The translations under genes were made by a program, and so were the position numbers. Below, piece after piece: positions 1 to 6,043 of a DNA stretch of 6,043 nt (its first letter is position 1; each line of letters begins with the position of its first letter). A model generated the notes under the pieces. It was not told the DNA's origin. It saw nothing but the letters and a program-made list of their open reading frames with translations, and did not search any database. The DNA is from Paracoccaceae bacterium. Its GTDB lineage: Bacteria; Pseudomonadota; Alphaproteobacteria; Rhodobacterales; Rhodobacteraceae. The stretch spans positions 1-6,043 of the forward strand of contig SLKB01000275.1 of the NCBI GenBank assembly GCA_007134805.1, given 5' to 3'.

Positions 1-1308
1 GAGTATTTCGCGACCGACCTGATCATGTCCGAAGATGGCGTCTGCCAGGGCGTGCTCGCGTGGAAGCTCGATGACGGAACGCTCCACCTCTTCAGCTCGA
101 AAATGGTCGTCCTTGCGACCGGAGGGTATGGGCGCGCCTATTTCTCGGCGACTTCGGCGCATACTTGCACCGGTGATGGAAACGGGATGGTCGCGCGCGC
201 AGGGCTGCCGCTGCAGGACATGGAATTCGTGCAGTTCCACCCGACTGGGATCTACGGCGCGGGCTGTCTGATCACGGAAGGTGCGCGCGGCGAAGGTGGG
301 TATCTGACGAATTCCGAGGGCGAGCGCTTCATGGAACGTTACGCGCCCACCTACAAGGATCTTGCCAGCCGCGACGTCGTCTCGCGCTGTATGACAATCG
401 AGATCCGCGAAGGGCGCGGTGTTGGGGCCAATGGCGATCACATTCACCTCAACCTCAGCCACTTGCCGGCCGAGACACTGGCGCTGCGCCTGCCCGGCAT
501 TTCCGAATCGGCGCGGGTCTTTGCGGGCGTCGATGTCAACAAGGAGCCGATCCCGGTGCTGCCGACGGTGCATTACAACATGGGCGGGATACCCACGAAT
601 TACTGGGGCGAGGTGCTGAACGCCGACGCCGAGAACCCGGATCGCGTGGCGCCTGGGCTGATGGCCGTGGGCGAGGCTGCATGTGCATCAGTGCATGGGG
701 CGAACCGCCTCGGGTCGAACTCGCTGATCGACCTTGTGGTCTTCGGCAGGGCGGCCGCCATTCGCGCCGGGAAGGTCGTTGACCCGGACGCCCCCAACCC
801 CACGATCAATCGCGCAAGCGTCGACAAGGCCGTCGAACGGTTCGACCGTTTCCGCCATTTGGATGGCGCTATGCCGACGGCCGATTTGCGGCTGAGCATG
901 CAGAAGACCATGCAGGACGATGCCGCCGTATTCCGCACGGACAAGACCCTTGCCGAAGGCGCGCGGAAGATGGGCGAGATCGCAGGTCAGATGGGTGATC
1001 TGAAAGTGACCGACCGGTCGCTGATCTGGAATTCGGACCTGATGGAAACGCTCGAGCTTGACAACCTCATGCCCAATGCGCTTGCCACCGTTGTTAGCGC
1101 AGAGGCGCGCAAGGAGTCGCGCGGTGCCCATGCACATGAGGATTACCCTGATCGCAATGACGAAGTCTGGCGCAAGCATACGCTCGCCTGGGTCGATGGG
1201 CGGCGGGTCGCGCTCGATTATCGTCCAGTGCATGTCAACCCGCTGACAGGCCATAACGAGGGCGGGATCGACCTCAAGAAGATCGCGCCCAAGGCGCGGG
1301 TCTATTGA
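1..1308 (+). CDS. sdhA: Succinate dehydrogenase flavoprotein subunit, 3' part (5' end outside window)
   Basis: This is the catalytic flavoprotein of complex II, which oxidises succinate to fumarate at the cytoplasmic face of the inner membrane and passes electrons to SdhB. The reading frame is open from base 1, giving 435 residues; SdhA is usually about 590-600, so roughly 165 N-terminal residues, including the FAD-linking histidine, lie upstream. The visible part carries the expected active-site landmarks: QFHPTG (His codon at 238), [10 protein letters not shown] (Thr-Glu from 274), the Arg of ASRDVV (codon at 370), [10 protein letters not shown] (His codon at 571) and [20 protein letters not shown] (Arg codon at 706). 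These match E. coli His242, Thr254/Glu255, Arg286, His354 and Arg399. The C-terminal [14 protein letters not shown] region and final KARVY are typical of alphaproteobacterial SdhA. There is no frameshift. The TGA stop overlaps the next gene's start by four bases, so translation is probably coupled. The identification is essentially certain. Confidence 0.98.
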   Translation, partial: EYFATDLIMSEDGVCQGVLAWKLDDGTLHLFSSKMVVLATGGYGRAYFSATSAHTCTGDGNGMVARAGLPLQDMEFVQFHPTGIYGAGCLITEGARGEGGYLTNSEGERFMERYAPTYKDLASRDVVSRCMTIEIREGRGVGANGDHIHLNLSHLPAETLALRLPGISESARVFAGVDVNKEPIPVLPTVHYNMGGIPTNYWGEVLNADAENPDRVAPGLMAVGEAACASVHGANRLGSNSLIDLVVFGRAAAIRAGKVVDPDAPNPTINRASVDKAVERFDRFRHLDGAMPTADLRLSMQKTMQDDAAVFRTDKTLAEGARKMGEIAGQMGDLKVTDRSLIWNSDLMETLELDNLMPNALATVVSAEARKESRGAHAHEDYPDRNDEVWRKHTLAWVDGRRVALDYRPVHVNPLTGHNEGGIDLKKIAPKARVY

Positions 1309-1622
1309 TACGGCTGGCGGCGATAGGGGCGATGGTGGCACTTGTGGGATGCGCGCCTGATCTGCAGGACCAGATCGCACGCGACGCGGCAAAGCGCAGC
1401 GTCCGCCCGGCATTGGCGGAGCGTTTCCCTGGCGTGCCGCTGGAACCGGCGAGCGATTGCGTGATCGACAACGCGAACGCGAGCGAACTCACGCGACTCG
1501 CCCTCGCCGCAGGCCAACCGACAGTAAGTGAAGAGACCAGCGCGCTGGTGGCGGAGATCGCCACACGGCCCGGAACACTCAGATGTCTGACAACGGACGG
1601 GCTCGCCCCGTTCCTGAGATAG
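1305..1622 (+). CDS. Small predicted lipoprotein encoded between sdhA and sdhB
   Basis: This 105-residue protein has a short hydrophobic N-terminus (Ile2 to Val14, one Arg at position 3) ending in the lipobox LVGC, so lipidation at Cys16 and export to the periplasmic side are predicted. The TTG start lies within TTGA, overlapping the sdhA stop by four bases; AAGG at 1291-1294 is a weak ribosome site ten bases upstream. The only nearby ATG (residue 10, base 1332) would leave too little signal sequence, so TTG is preferred. The mature part is helical-looking and Ala/Arg-rich (about 90 residues), with two further cysteines, Cys52 and Cys94, that could form a periplasmic disulfide. I recognise no named family. 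It ends ten bases before sdhB, so it is cotranscribed with complex II genes. An accessory or assembly role there is inference from position only. From memory, other Rhodobacterales have a small gene at this place. Confidence 0.8.
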   Translation: MIRLAAIGAMVALVGCAPDLQDQIARDAAKRSVRPALAERFPGVPLEPASDCVIDNANASELTRLALAAGQPTVSEETSALVAEIATRPGTLRCLTTDGLAPFLR

Positions 1623-1626
1623 GAGG
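1621..1626 (+). promoter_or_regulatory. Strong Shine-Dalgarno site of sdhB
   Basis: AGGAGG is a perfect anti-16S match six bases before the sdhB ATG. Its first two bases belong to the TAG stop of the lipoprotein gene, so ribosomes finishing that gene end on the sdhB initiation site. It supports the sdhB start and suggests sdhB is translated more strongly than the lipoprotein, whose start is a weak TTG. Confidence 0.85.
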
Positions 1627-1632
1627 CAAGAC

Positions 1633-2412
1633 ATGGTCCAATTGACCCTGCCAAAGAACAGCCAGATGCGGGCCGGCAAGACCTGGCCCAAACCGGAAGG
1701 CGCCAAGAACCTGCGCAAGTTCAGCATCTATCGCTGGAATCCTGATGACGGCGACAACCCGCGCGTCGACACCTATTTCGTCGACATGGACACGTGCGGG
1801 CCGATGGTGCTTGATGCGCTGATCAAGATCAAATCCGAGATCGACCCGACGCTCACCTTCCGGCGGTCCTGTCGCGAGGGCATCTGCGGGTCGTGCGCGA
1901 TGAATATCGACGGGCAGAACCGACTCGCTTGCATCTTCGGCATGGATGAGGTCAAGGGCGATGTGAAGATCTACCCCCTGCCCCACATGCCGGTTGTCAA
2001 GGATCTCGTTCCTGACCTGACGCATTTCTATGCCCAGCACGCCTCGATCAAGCCGTGGCTCGAGACGAAGTCGAACACACCCGCGAAAGAGTGGAAACAG
2101 TCGATCGAGGATCGCGAGAAACTTGACGGGCTCTATGAATGCGTCATGTGCGCCTGCTGCTCGACATCCTGCCCCAGCTATTGGTGGAATGGCGATCGTT
2201 ATCTCGGGCCGGCCTCGCTCCTGCACGCCTATCGCTGGATCATCGATTCGCGCGACGAGGCAACGGGTGAGCGGCTCGATGACCTGCATGATCCGTTCAA
2301 GCTTTACCGCTGCCATACGATCATGAACTGCGCCAAGACCTGCCCCAAGGGGTTGAATCCGGCCAAGGCGATCTCGGAAATCAAGAAGATGATGGTGGAA
2401 CGGGTGCTGTAA
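1633..2412 (+). CDS. sdhB: Succinate dehydrogenase iron-sulfur subunit
   Basis: SdhB carries electrons from the FAD of SdhA to quinone through [2Fe-2S], [4Fe-4S] and [3Fe-4S] clusters on the inner side of the cytoplasmic membrane. The 259-residue protein is full length. An N-terminal ferredoxin-like domain (about 25-120) has the [2Fe-2S] ligands Cys80, Cys85, Cys88 and Cys100 ([12 protein letters not shown]). The C-terminal helical domain has Cys170, Cys173, Cys176 with Cys237 for [4Fe-4S], and Cys180, Cys227, Cys233 for [3Fe-4S], by alignment with E. coli SdhB. Quinone-site residues are kept: Pro181, Trp184, Trp185, His228 and Ile230. The start is fixed by AGGAGG six bases upstream. It is the last gene of the operon and is followed by a strong terminator. 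The wording of the N-terminus and of the C-terminal KKMMVERVL points to Rhodobacterales. Nothing is missing or unusual. Confidence 0.99.
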   Translation: MVQLTLPKNSQMRAGKTWPKPEGAKNLRKFSIYRWNPDDGDNPRVDTYFVDMDTCGPMVLDALIKIKSEIDPTLTFRRSCREGICGSCAMNIDGQNRLACIFGMDEVKGDVKIYPLPHMPVVKDLVPDLTHFYAQHASIKPWLETKSNTPAKEWKQSIEDREKLDGLYECVMCACCSTSCPSYWWNGDRYLGPASLLHAYRWIIDSRDEATGERLDDLHDPFKLYRCHTIMNCAKTCPKGLNPAKAISEIKKMMVERVL

Positions 2413-2445
2413 GGCGCGAGGTTTTCAACCAGAGACCACAATCTG

Positions 2446-2482
2446 ATCCCGGGCCGTCCGTCTGGCCCGGGATTTCGTTTTT
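2446..2482 (+). terminator. Rho-independent terminator of the sdh operon
   Basis: A perfect 10-base-pair stem, ATCCCGGGCC (2446-2455) with GGCCCGGGAT (2464-2473), encloses an eight-base loop and is followed by TTCGTTTTT (2474-2482). It begins 34 bases after the sdhB stop. The T-tract lies only on the right side, so it ends + strand transcripts. It marks the 3' end of the complex II operon and separates it from the next gene. Confidence 0.93.
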
Positions 2483-2535
2483 CTGCAGCGGCCGGGGTTG
2501 CGACATTCTGACAGGACATTGCCCGCATTTTTCGC

Positions 2536-2565
2536 TTGGTCAACTGGGCGGTGACCCCGCATACT
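2536..2565 (+). promoter_or_regulatory. Possible promoter of the ClpP-fold gene
   Basis: TTGGTC (2536-2541) as a poor -35 (3 of 6 consensus bases) is followed after 18 bases by CATACT (2560-2565), a 4 of 6 match to TATAAT. Six bases separate the -10 from the ATG at 2572, so transcription would begin at or next to the start codon. Some promoter is needed here because the terminator at 2446-2482 cuts off read-through. The element is weak and was picked by eye. Confidence 0.3.
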
Positions 2566-2571
2566 CAGACG

Positions 2572-3195
2572 ATGTCCGAGCGTCCCATCGACATCTATGT
2601 CCTGCGCGGTCTGCTCACGGCAGCGCTGATCGGGCTTACGGTGGTAGGCTTTGCCATGGCACGCACAGAGCCTGCGCCACCTCTGCCGCCCCGTATACCG
2701 GCGCCCGCACAATTCGATCTTGTGGTCCAGCCTGACGCACAGGCGTTCCGTCTCAGCGGAATGGTGGATTTCGGGCTGACCGCCGAAATGCGGCAGCTCG
2801 TCGCCAAACACCCGAGGATCAAGCGGCTCATCCTCGACAGCCATGGCGGATATATTGCCGAGGCGCGCGGGGTCGTCACTGTATTGCAGGCCCATGGCAT
2901 CGCGACCCATGTGGACGGGCATTGCGCCTCGGCCTGCGCGCTCATTTTCGCGGGCGGCACCACACGCACCCTCGCCCCCGAGGCGCAGCTGGGCCTGCAT
3001 GGCTATAGGCTGCGGCAAGAGCGGCATTTCGGCATGATCGATCCCGCCGTCGAGATGCAGCGCGACCTTGCGATCTACCGCGCACAATCGATCGATGAAG
3101 AGTTCATCGACCGCATCGCCGCACTGCCGCGCACGCCGATGTGGTATCCGGACCATGCCGAGCTGCGCGCCTCGGGTTTTTTGACGCATCCCTGA
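2572..3195 (+). CDS. Membrane-anchored ClpP/crotonase-fold protein (COG3904-like), function unknown
   Basis: The 207-residue protein begins with a short polar stretch and one hydrophobic segment (about residues 8-30), then a Pro-rich linker (33-46), so it is probably anchored in the inner membrane with its domain in the periplasm. The domain (about 50-205) looks like the ClpP/SppA/crotonase fold: LILDSHGG (87-93) resembles the ClpP oxyanion-hole SPGG strand. GHCASACALIFAGG (116-129) sits where ClpP has its nucleophile, giving Ser120 as candidate, and GLHGY (His143) lies 23 residues later, close to the 25-residue Ser-His spacing of ClpP. A catalytic acid is not obvious, so protease activity is unproven. 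Cys118 and Cys122 flank Ser120; I know this C-x-S-x-C pattern from predicted periplasmic proteins of COG3904. A TTG 12 codons upstream would add a polar tail with no better ribosome site, so ATG is chosen. No Shine-Dalgarno site is visible. Natural substrate is unknown. Confidence 0.85.
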   Translation: MSERPIDIYVLRGLLTAALIGLTVVGFAMARTEPAPPLPPRIPAPAQFDLVVQPDAQAFRLSGMVDFGLTAEMRQLVAKHPRIKRLILDSHGGYIAEARGVVTVLQAHGIATHVDGHCASACALIFAGGTTRTLAPEAQLGLHGYRLRQERHFGMIDPAVEMQRDLAIYRAQSIDEEFIDRIAALPRTPMWYPDHAELRASGFLTHP

Positions 3196-3215
3196 CTCGC
3201 GGCAAGGATGCGACC

Positions 3216-3244
3216 TTGACCCCGGCTGACAGGCAGCCCAAGTT
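3216..3244 (+). promoter_or_regulatory. Weak possible promoter before the small membrane protein gene
   Basis: TTGACC (3216-3221) matches five of six -35 consensus bases and starts exactly 35 bases before the ATG at 3251. The hexamer at the proper -10 place (3239-3244, CAAGTT) matches only two of six bases. The gap after the previous stop is only 55 bases, so read-through from the ClpP-fold gene is an equally good explanation. Confidence 0.18.
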
Positions 3245-3250
3245 CTGAGC

Positions 3251-3451
3251 ATGATCCTCGTCCTTGGCATCCTGATCGCACTTGCGATCATCCTGATCCT
3301 GCAACCCTGGAAGCGGCGCGATTGCCGCTGGAGGCAGGACGCACGCAAGCTTGCCGATGGGCGAGTGCTGTTCACCTGCACCGCCTGCGGTGCCGAACTC
3401 GCCCTGCCAAAGGGGCGCGAACCCACATCCTGCCTTGCCGGAGACCGCTGA
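3251..3451 (+). CDS. Small single-pass membrane protein with a partial zinc-ribbon-like cysteine pattern
   Basis: This 66-residue protein has an almost purely aliphatic segment (residues 2-18, Ile/Leu/Val/Ala) ending at a Pro-Trp-Lys-Arg-Arg boundary, so it should sit in the inner membrane with a basic cytoplasmic tail. The tail contains CTAC (Cys43, Cys46) and a third cysteine at 61, with Cys25 as a possible fourth ligand; this resembles a rubredoxin-like or zinc-ribbon knuckle but lacks a clean second CxxC. I do not recognise a named family. It is believed real because the hydrophobic segment and cysteine pattern make protein sense and its TGA overlaps the next gene's ATG by one base (TGATG), a usual sign of coupling. 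No good Shine-Dalgarno site precedes its ATG. The coupling suggests it acts with, or sets the level of, the DUF1989 protein; that is inference. Confidence 0.68.
   Translation: MILVLGILIALAIILILQPWKRRDCRWRQDARKLADGRVLFTCTACGAELALPKGREPTSCLAGDR
3440..3443 (+). promoter_or_regulatory. Shine-Dalgarno site deciding the DUF1989 start
   Basis: GGAG lies seven bases before the ATG at 3451, inside the 3' end of the small membrane protein gene. It favours the start at 3451 over the upstream in-frame ATG at 3322, whose first 43 codons would merely be the other frame of the small gene. Confidence 0.6.
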
Positions 3452-4338
3452 TGCCCGCCCAGAAGGACGCCCCCAAGGACGCCGCAAAGACCAAGACCCC
3501 GCCCGAGGATGCCGACGCGCGCCGCGCCATAGCCCCCGTGATCTGCTATCCGAACGACACACTCCGCCCACCCCCGATGGAGATGTATCGCCGCGCCCGC
3601 GCCTCTGCGACCGAAAGCGACCGCGTCATCATCCCCCCGCGCGAGGCACGCTGTTTCCATGTCACCGCCGGCAGTTTCTTCCGCGTGACCTGTATCGAGG
3701 GGCCGCAGGTCGGTGACATGAACCTTTTCGAAGCGCGCAATCTCGACGAGCGCTTCTATTCAGGCAAGACCCGCGCACTGCATGGCAGCCATATCAGCCT
3801 TGGCCAGCGGCTGTGGTCCTGTCTGCCCTATTTGCGCCCCATGGCCACCGTGTTCGAGGACACGCTCGACTGGTACGGCGTCGACGAGCATGGCGGTCGC
3901 GTCCATGACGTGATCGGCACCCGCTGCGATCCCTATACCCACCACCTGCTCAGTGGCGCGGATTATCACAATACCTGCCATTCCAACCTGACTCGCGCGC
4001 TCGCCGAATACCTGCGCAAACCCCTCTCCGAGGCCGAGGCGCATGTCCATGATGTAGCGAACCTGTTCATGTGCACGGGCTTCACGCAGGACACGGGCCA
4101 GTATTTCATGAAGGCAAGCCCCGCGCGGAAAGGCGACTACATCGAATTCTTCGCCGAGATCGACCTCCTCGGCGTTCTCTCGGCCTGTCCGGGCGGTGAC
4201 TGCGGGGCCGAACACAGCTCTGACGCCTCGGCGTGCCACCCGCTCGAGGTGACGATCCACGCGCCCGCTGCCGGCTATCTTGATGGTTGGTACAGCCCCT
4301 CGAACAACCGCTATTCGCGCCGGCATGTGCATGATTGA
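3451..4338 (+). CDS. DUF1989 / urea carboxylase-associated family protein
   Basis: The 295-residue protein belongs, by its wording, to the DUF1989 family (Pfam PF09347). Family members include the urea carboxylase-associated proteins and the CgdA/CgdB subunits of carboxyguanidine deiminase, and many are misannotated as aminomethyltransferases. Landmarks are [20 protein letters not shown] (71-90), [15 protein letters not shown] (98-112), a likely metal-site region [12 protein letters not shown] (156-167) with HNTCHSNL (173-180), [10 protein letters not shown] (202-211) and [10 protein letters not shown] (243-252). Cys159, His164/165, His173, Cys176, Cys208, Cys246 and Cys251 are candidate ligands or catalytic residues. 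The first about 27 residues are Lys/Ala/Pro/Asp-rich and probably disordered; there is no signal peptide, so it is cytosolic. It overlaps the preceding small gene by one base. No urea or guanidine carboxylase, allophanate hydrolase or second DUF1989 copy is in the window, so its substrate cannot be inferred. The family call is firm; the reaction is unknown. Confidence 0.88.
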   Translation: MPAQKDAPKDAAKTKTPPEDADARRAIAPVICYPNDTLRPPPMEMYRRARASATESDRVIIPPREARCFHVTAGSFFRVTCIEGPQVGDMNLFEARNLDERFYSGKTRALHGSHISLGQRLWSCLPYLRPMATVFEDTLDWYGVDEHGGRVHDVIGTRCDPYTHHLLSGADYHNTCHSNLTRALAEYLRKPLSEAEAHVHDVANLFMCTGFTQDTGQYFMKASPARKGDYIEFFAEIDLLGVLSACPGGDCGAEHSSDASACHPLEVTIHAPAAGYLDGWYSPSNNRYSRRHVHD

Positions 4339-4377
4339 CCCTACGCAGCAGGGCATGCGGGAGGGCATCGTGGCATA

Positions 4378-4406
4378 TTGACCAGCGCCCGTTTCCGCGA
4401 CATACG
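4378..4406 (+). promoter_or_regulatory. Possible lepA promoter
   Basis: TTGACC (4378-4383, five of six bases of the -35 consensus), a 17-base spacer and CATACG (4401-4406, three of six bases of the -10) end six bases before the lepA ATG. The start of transcription would fall on or beside the start codon. The 74-base gap after the DUF1989 gene has no terminator: CCCT/AGGG at 4339-4353 is only a four-pair hairpin without a T-tract, so lepA could also be reached by read-through. Confidence 0.35.
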
Positions 4407-4412
4407 CGAGGA

Positions 4413-6043
4413 ATGACAAAGCTTTCCAATATCCGCAATTTCTCGATCGTGGCGCATATCGACCACGGGAAATCCACGCTGGCTGACCGGCTGATCCAGA
4501 TGACCGGCACCGTGTCCGACCGTGACATGAAGGACCAGCTTCTGGACGCGATGGATATCGAGCGTGAGCGCGGCATCACCATCAAGGCCAACACTGTCCG
4601 CATCGACTATGTAGCGCAGGATGGTGAGGCCTACGTGCTCAACCTCATCGACACGCCCGGCCATGTCGATTTCGCCTATGAAGTTTCGCGCTCCATGCGC
4701 GCGGTGGAAGGCTCGCTTCTGGTGGTCGATGCCTCGCAAGGGGTCGAGGCGCAGACCCTCGCCAATGTCTACACGGCCCTCGATGCCAACCACGAGATCG
4801 TCCCGGTCCTCAACAAGATCGACCTGCCAGCGGCCGAACCCGATGCGGTGCGCGCCCAGATTGAGGAGGTGATCGGGCTCGATGCATCGGAGGCAGTGCT
4901 GATTTCGGCCAAGTCAGGACTCGGGATTCCCGATGTGCTCGAAGCCATCGTCAAGCGCCTTCCCGCCCCGACGGGCACCCGCGATGCCCCCCTGAAGGCG
5001 ATGCTGGTCGACAGCTGGTATGACCCATATCTGGGTGTCGTCGTGCTGTTTCGGGTGATGGACGGGGTGATCCGCAAGGGTGACCAGATCCGCATGATGC
5101 AGACCGGCGCGAAATACGGCATCGACAAGCTGGCTGTGCTCAAACCCGTGATGATCGATGTCGCGGAACTCGGCCCGGGCGAGATCGGGGTGCTGACAGC
5201 CTCGATCAAGCAGGTGCGCGACACCAAGGTGGGGGATACGATCACCCATGACCGCAAGCCCTGCGCCAAGGCGCTGCCGGGCTTCAAACCCTCGATCCCG
5301 GTGGTGTTCTGCGGCCTCTTCCCGGTCGATTCCTCGGAATTCGAGGATATGCGCAACGCGATCGAGAAGCTCGCACTCAATGACGCGTCGTTCAGCTACG
5401 AGATGGAAAGCTCGGCCGCGCTTGGCTTCGGCTTTCGCTGCGGCTTTCTGGGGCTCCTGCATCTCGAAGTCATCCGCGACCGGATCGAGCGCGAATACGG
5501 CATCGACCTGATCACCACGGCGCCTTCGGTCGTCTACCACATCCACATGCGCGACGGCGAGATGCGCGAATTGCACAACCCCGCCGACATGCCCGATCTG
5601 ACCCATGTCGACCATATCGAGGAGCCGCGCATCAAGGCCACAATCCTTGTGCCCGATGATTACCTCGGCGATGTGCTCAAGCTCTGCCAGGACCGACGGG
5701 GCATCCAACTCGAACTCACCTATGCCGGCGCGCGCGCGATGGTGGTCTATGACTTGCCGCTGAATGAGGTCGTGTTCGATTTCTACGACCGGCTGAAATC
5801 CATCACCAAGGGCTATGCGTCCTTCGACTACGAGATCACCGGCTATCGCGAGGACAAGCTCGTCAAGATGCAGATCCTCGTGAACGAGGAACCTGTCGAT
5901 GCCCTCTCGATGATGGTCCACCGCGACCGCGCCGAAATGCGCGGCCGGGCAATGTGCGAGAAACTCAAAGACCTCATCCCCCGCCACATGTTCAAGATCC
6001 CCATTCAGGCGGCGATCGGCGGCAAGGTCATCGCCCGAGAAAC
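4413..6043 (+). CDS. lepA: Elongation factor 4 (LepA GTPase), 3' end outside window
   Basis: LepA/EF4 is a ribosome-dependent translational GTPase, related to EF-G, that acts on stalled or mistranslocated ribosomes and in initiation or ribosome assembly. The 543 visible residues include all G motifs: AHIDHGKS (14-21), RGITI (53-57, switch I Thr56), DTPGH (80-84, catalytic His84), NKID (134-137) and SAKSG (165-169). Beta-barrel domain II follows (about 190-275), then domain III (about 293-370) with the LepA-typical [18 protein letters not shown] (333-350), the domain V-like part (about 400-480), and the start of the LepA-specific C-terminal domain. The family length is about 600, so some 55 residues are cut off. 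The ATG gives the standard start [26 protein letters not shown] (4408-4412) directly abuts the ATG, too close for a normal Shine-Dalgarno site. Other genes here show no link to translation. Confidence 0.98.
   Translation, partial: MTKLSNIRNFSIVAHIDHGKSTLADRLIQMTGTVSDRDMKDQLLDAMDIERERGITIKANTVRIDYVAQDGEAYVLNLIDTPGHVDFAYEVSRSMRAVEGSLLVVDASQGVEAQTLANVYTALDANHEIVPVLNKIDLPAAEPDAVRAQIEEVIGLDASEAVLISAKSGLGIPDVLEAIVKRLPAPTGTRDAPLKAMLVDSWYDPYLGVVVLFRVMDGVIRKGDQIRMMQTGAKYGIDKLAVLKPVMIDVAELGPGEIGVLTASIKQVRDTKVGDTITHDRKPCAKALPGFKPSIPVVFCGLFPVDSSEFEDMRNAIEKLALNDASFSYEMESSAALGFGFRCGFLGLLHLEVIRDRIEREYGIDLITTAPSVVYHIHMRDGEMRELHNPADMPDLTHVDHIEEPRIKATILVPDDYLGDVLKLCQDRRGIQLELTYAGARAMVVYDLPLNEVVFDFYDRLKSITKGYASFDYEITGYREDKLVKMQILVNEEPVDALSMMVHRDRAEMRGRAMCEKLKDLIPRHMFKIPIQAAIGGKVIARE

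Noticed and set aside
688..1413. 241-codon open frame on the minus strand
   Set aside because: It is antisense to the sdhA 3' end and the lipoprotein start and has no recognisable domain.
2170..2172. Extra cysteine in the SdhB CACC motif as an altered iron-sulfur site
   Set aside because: E. coli SdhB has the same ACCSTSCP wording, so this is a normal family variant.
1579..2316. 245-codon open frame on the minus strand
   Set aside because: It is antisense to sdhB, whose cluster ligands are all intact; the translation shows no family features.
2536..2571. TTG start giving 12 extra residues on the ClpP-fold protein
   Set aside because: The extra residues are polar, lack a ribosome site, and ATG at 2572 sits in front of a normal membrane anchor; the bases may instead be promoter.
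3322..3450. In-frame upstream extension of the DUF1989 gene by 43 codons
   Set aside because: The added residues do not resemble the family and coincide with the small membrane protein in another frame; ATG at 3451 has GGAG at good spacing and a TGATG overlap.
2425..3660. 411-codon open frame on the minus strand
   Set aside because: It runs antisense across the ClpP-fold gene, the small membrane gene and the start of the DUF1989 gene. Its translation is Arg/His/Gly-rich without recognisable motifs, as expected from the reverse frame of GC-rich coding DNA.
4339..4353. Possible terminator after the DUF1989 gene (CCCT with AGGG)
   Set aside because: Only four base pairs with a seven-base loop and no T-tract; too weak to call.
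3760..4419. 219-codon open frame on the minus strand
   Set aside because: It is antisense to the DUF1989 gene, crosses its stop and reaches the lepA start; no motif or ribosome site supports it.
4914..5987. 357-codon open frame on the minus strand
   Set aside because: It is fully antisense to lepA, which is certain. The Asp/His/Val/Glu-rich product is the usual mirror of a high-GC gene.

Overview
The window is ordinary-looking, GC-rich chromosomal DNA from an alphaproteobacterium, most likely a member of the Rhodobacterales (Paracoccus/Rhodobacter/Roseobacter relatives). The best support is the SdhB protein: its N-terminus, its [15 protein letters not shown] stretch and its C-terminal KKMMVERVL read like rhodobacteral SdhB and unlike sphingomonad or enterobacterial SdhB. 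All supported genes lie on the + strand, and both window ends cut through genes.

Layout. (1) Bases 1-2412 are the end of a succinate dehydrogenase (complex II) operon: the 3' part of sdhA, a small predicted lipoprotein that starts inside the sdhA stop codon, and a complete sdhB. A strong intrinsic terminator at 2446-2482 closes the operon. (2) Bases 2572-3195 encode a membrane-anchored protein with a ClpP/crotonase-like fold and a CASAC motif (COG3904-like). (3) Bases 3251-4338 hold a two-gene unit with a one-base TGATG overlap: a 66-residue single-pass membrane protein with a cysteine pair resembling half a zinc ribbon, then a DUF1989 (urea-carboxylase-associated family) protein. (4) From 4413 to the window end runs lepA (elongation factor 4), missing only about its last 55 residues.

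How the genes work together. SdhA oxidises succinate on FAD, and SdhB passes the electrons through three Fe-S clusters to quinone. The membrane anchors (SdhC/SdhD) would lie upstream, outside the window. The lipoprotein is fixed inside this operon and may assist or accompany complex II at the membrane, but its function is unknown. The genes downstream of the terminator have no evident metabolic link to complex II or to each other, apart from the coupled small-protein/DUF1989 pair.

I found no mobile element, CRISPR array, tRNA/rRNA or clear novel system. The points most worth a second look are the lipoprotein inside the sdh operon, the coupled membrane-protein/DUF1989 pair, and a recurring geometry in which promoter-like elements sit so that the transcript would begin at the start codon (possible leaderless mRNAs) for three units. 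No gene-free stretch exceeds 300 bases; the largest gap is 159 bases after sdhB.
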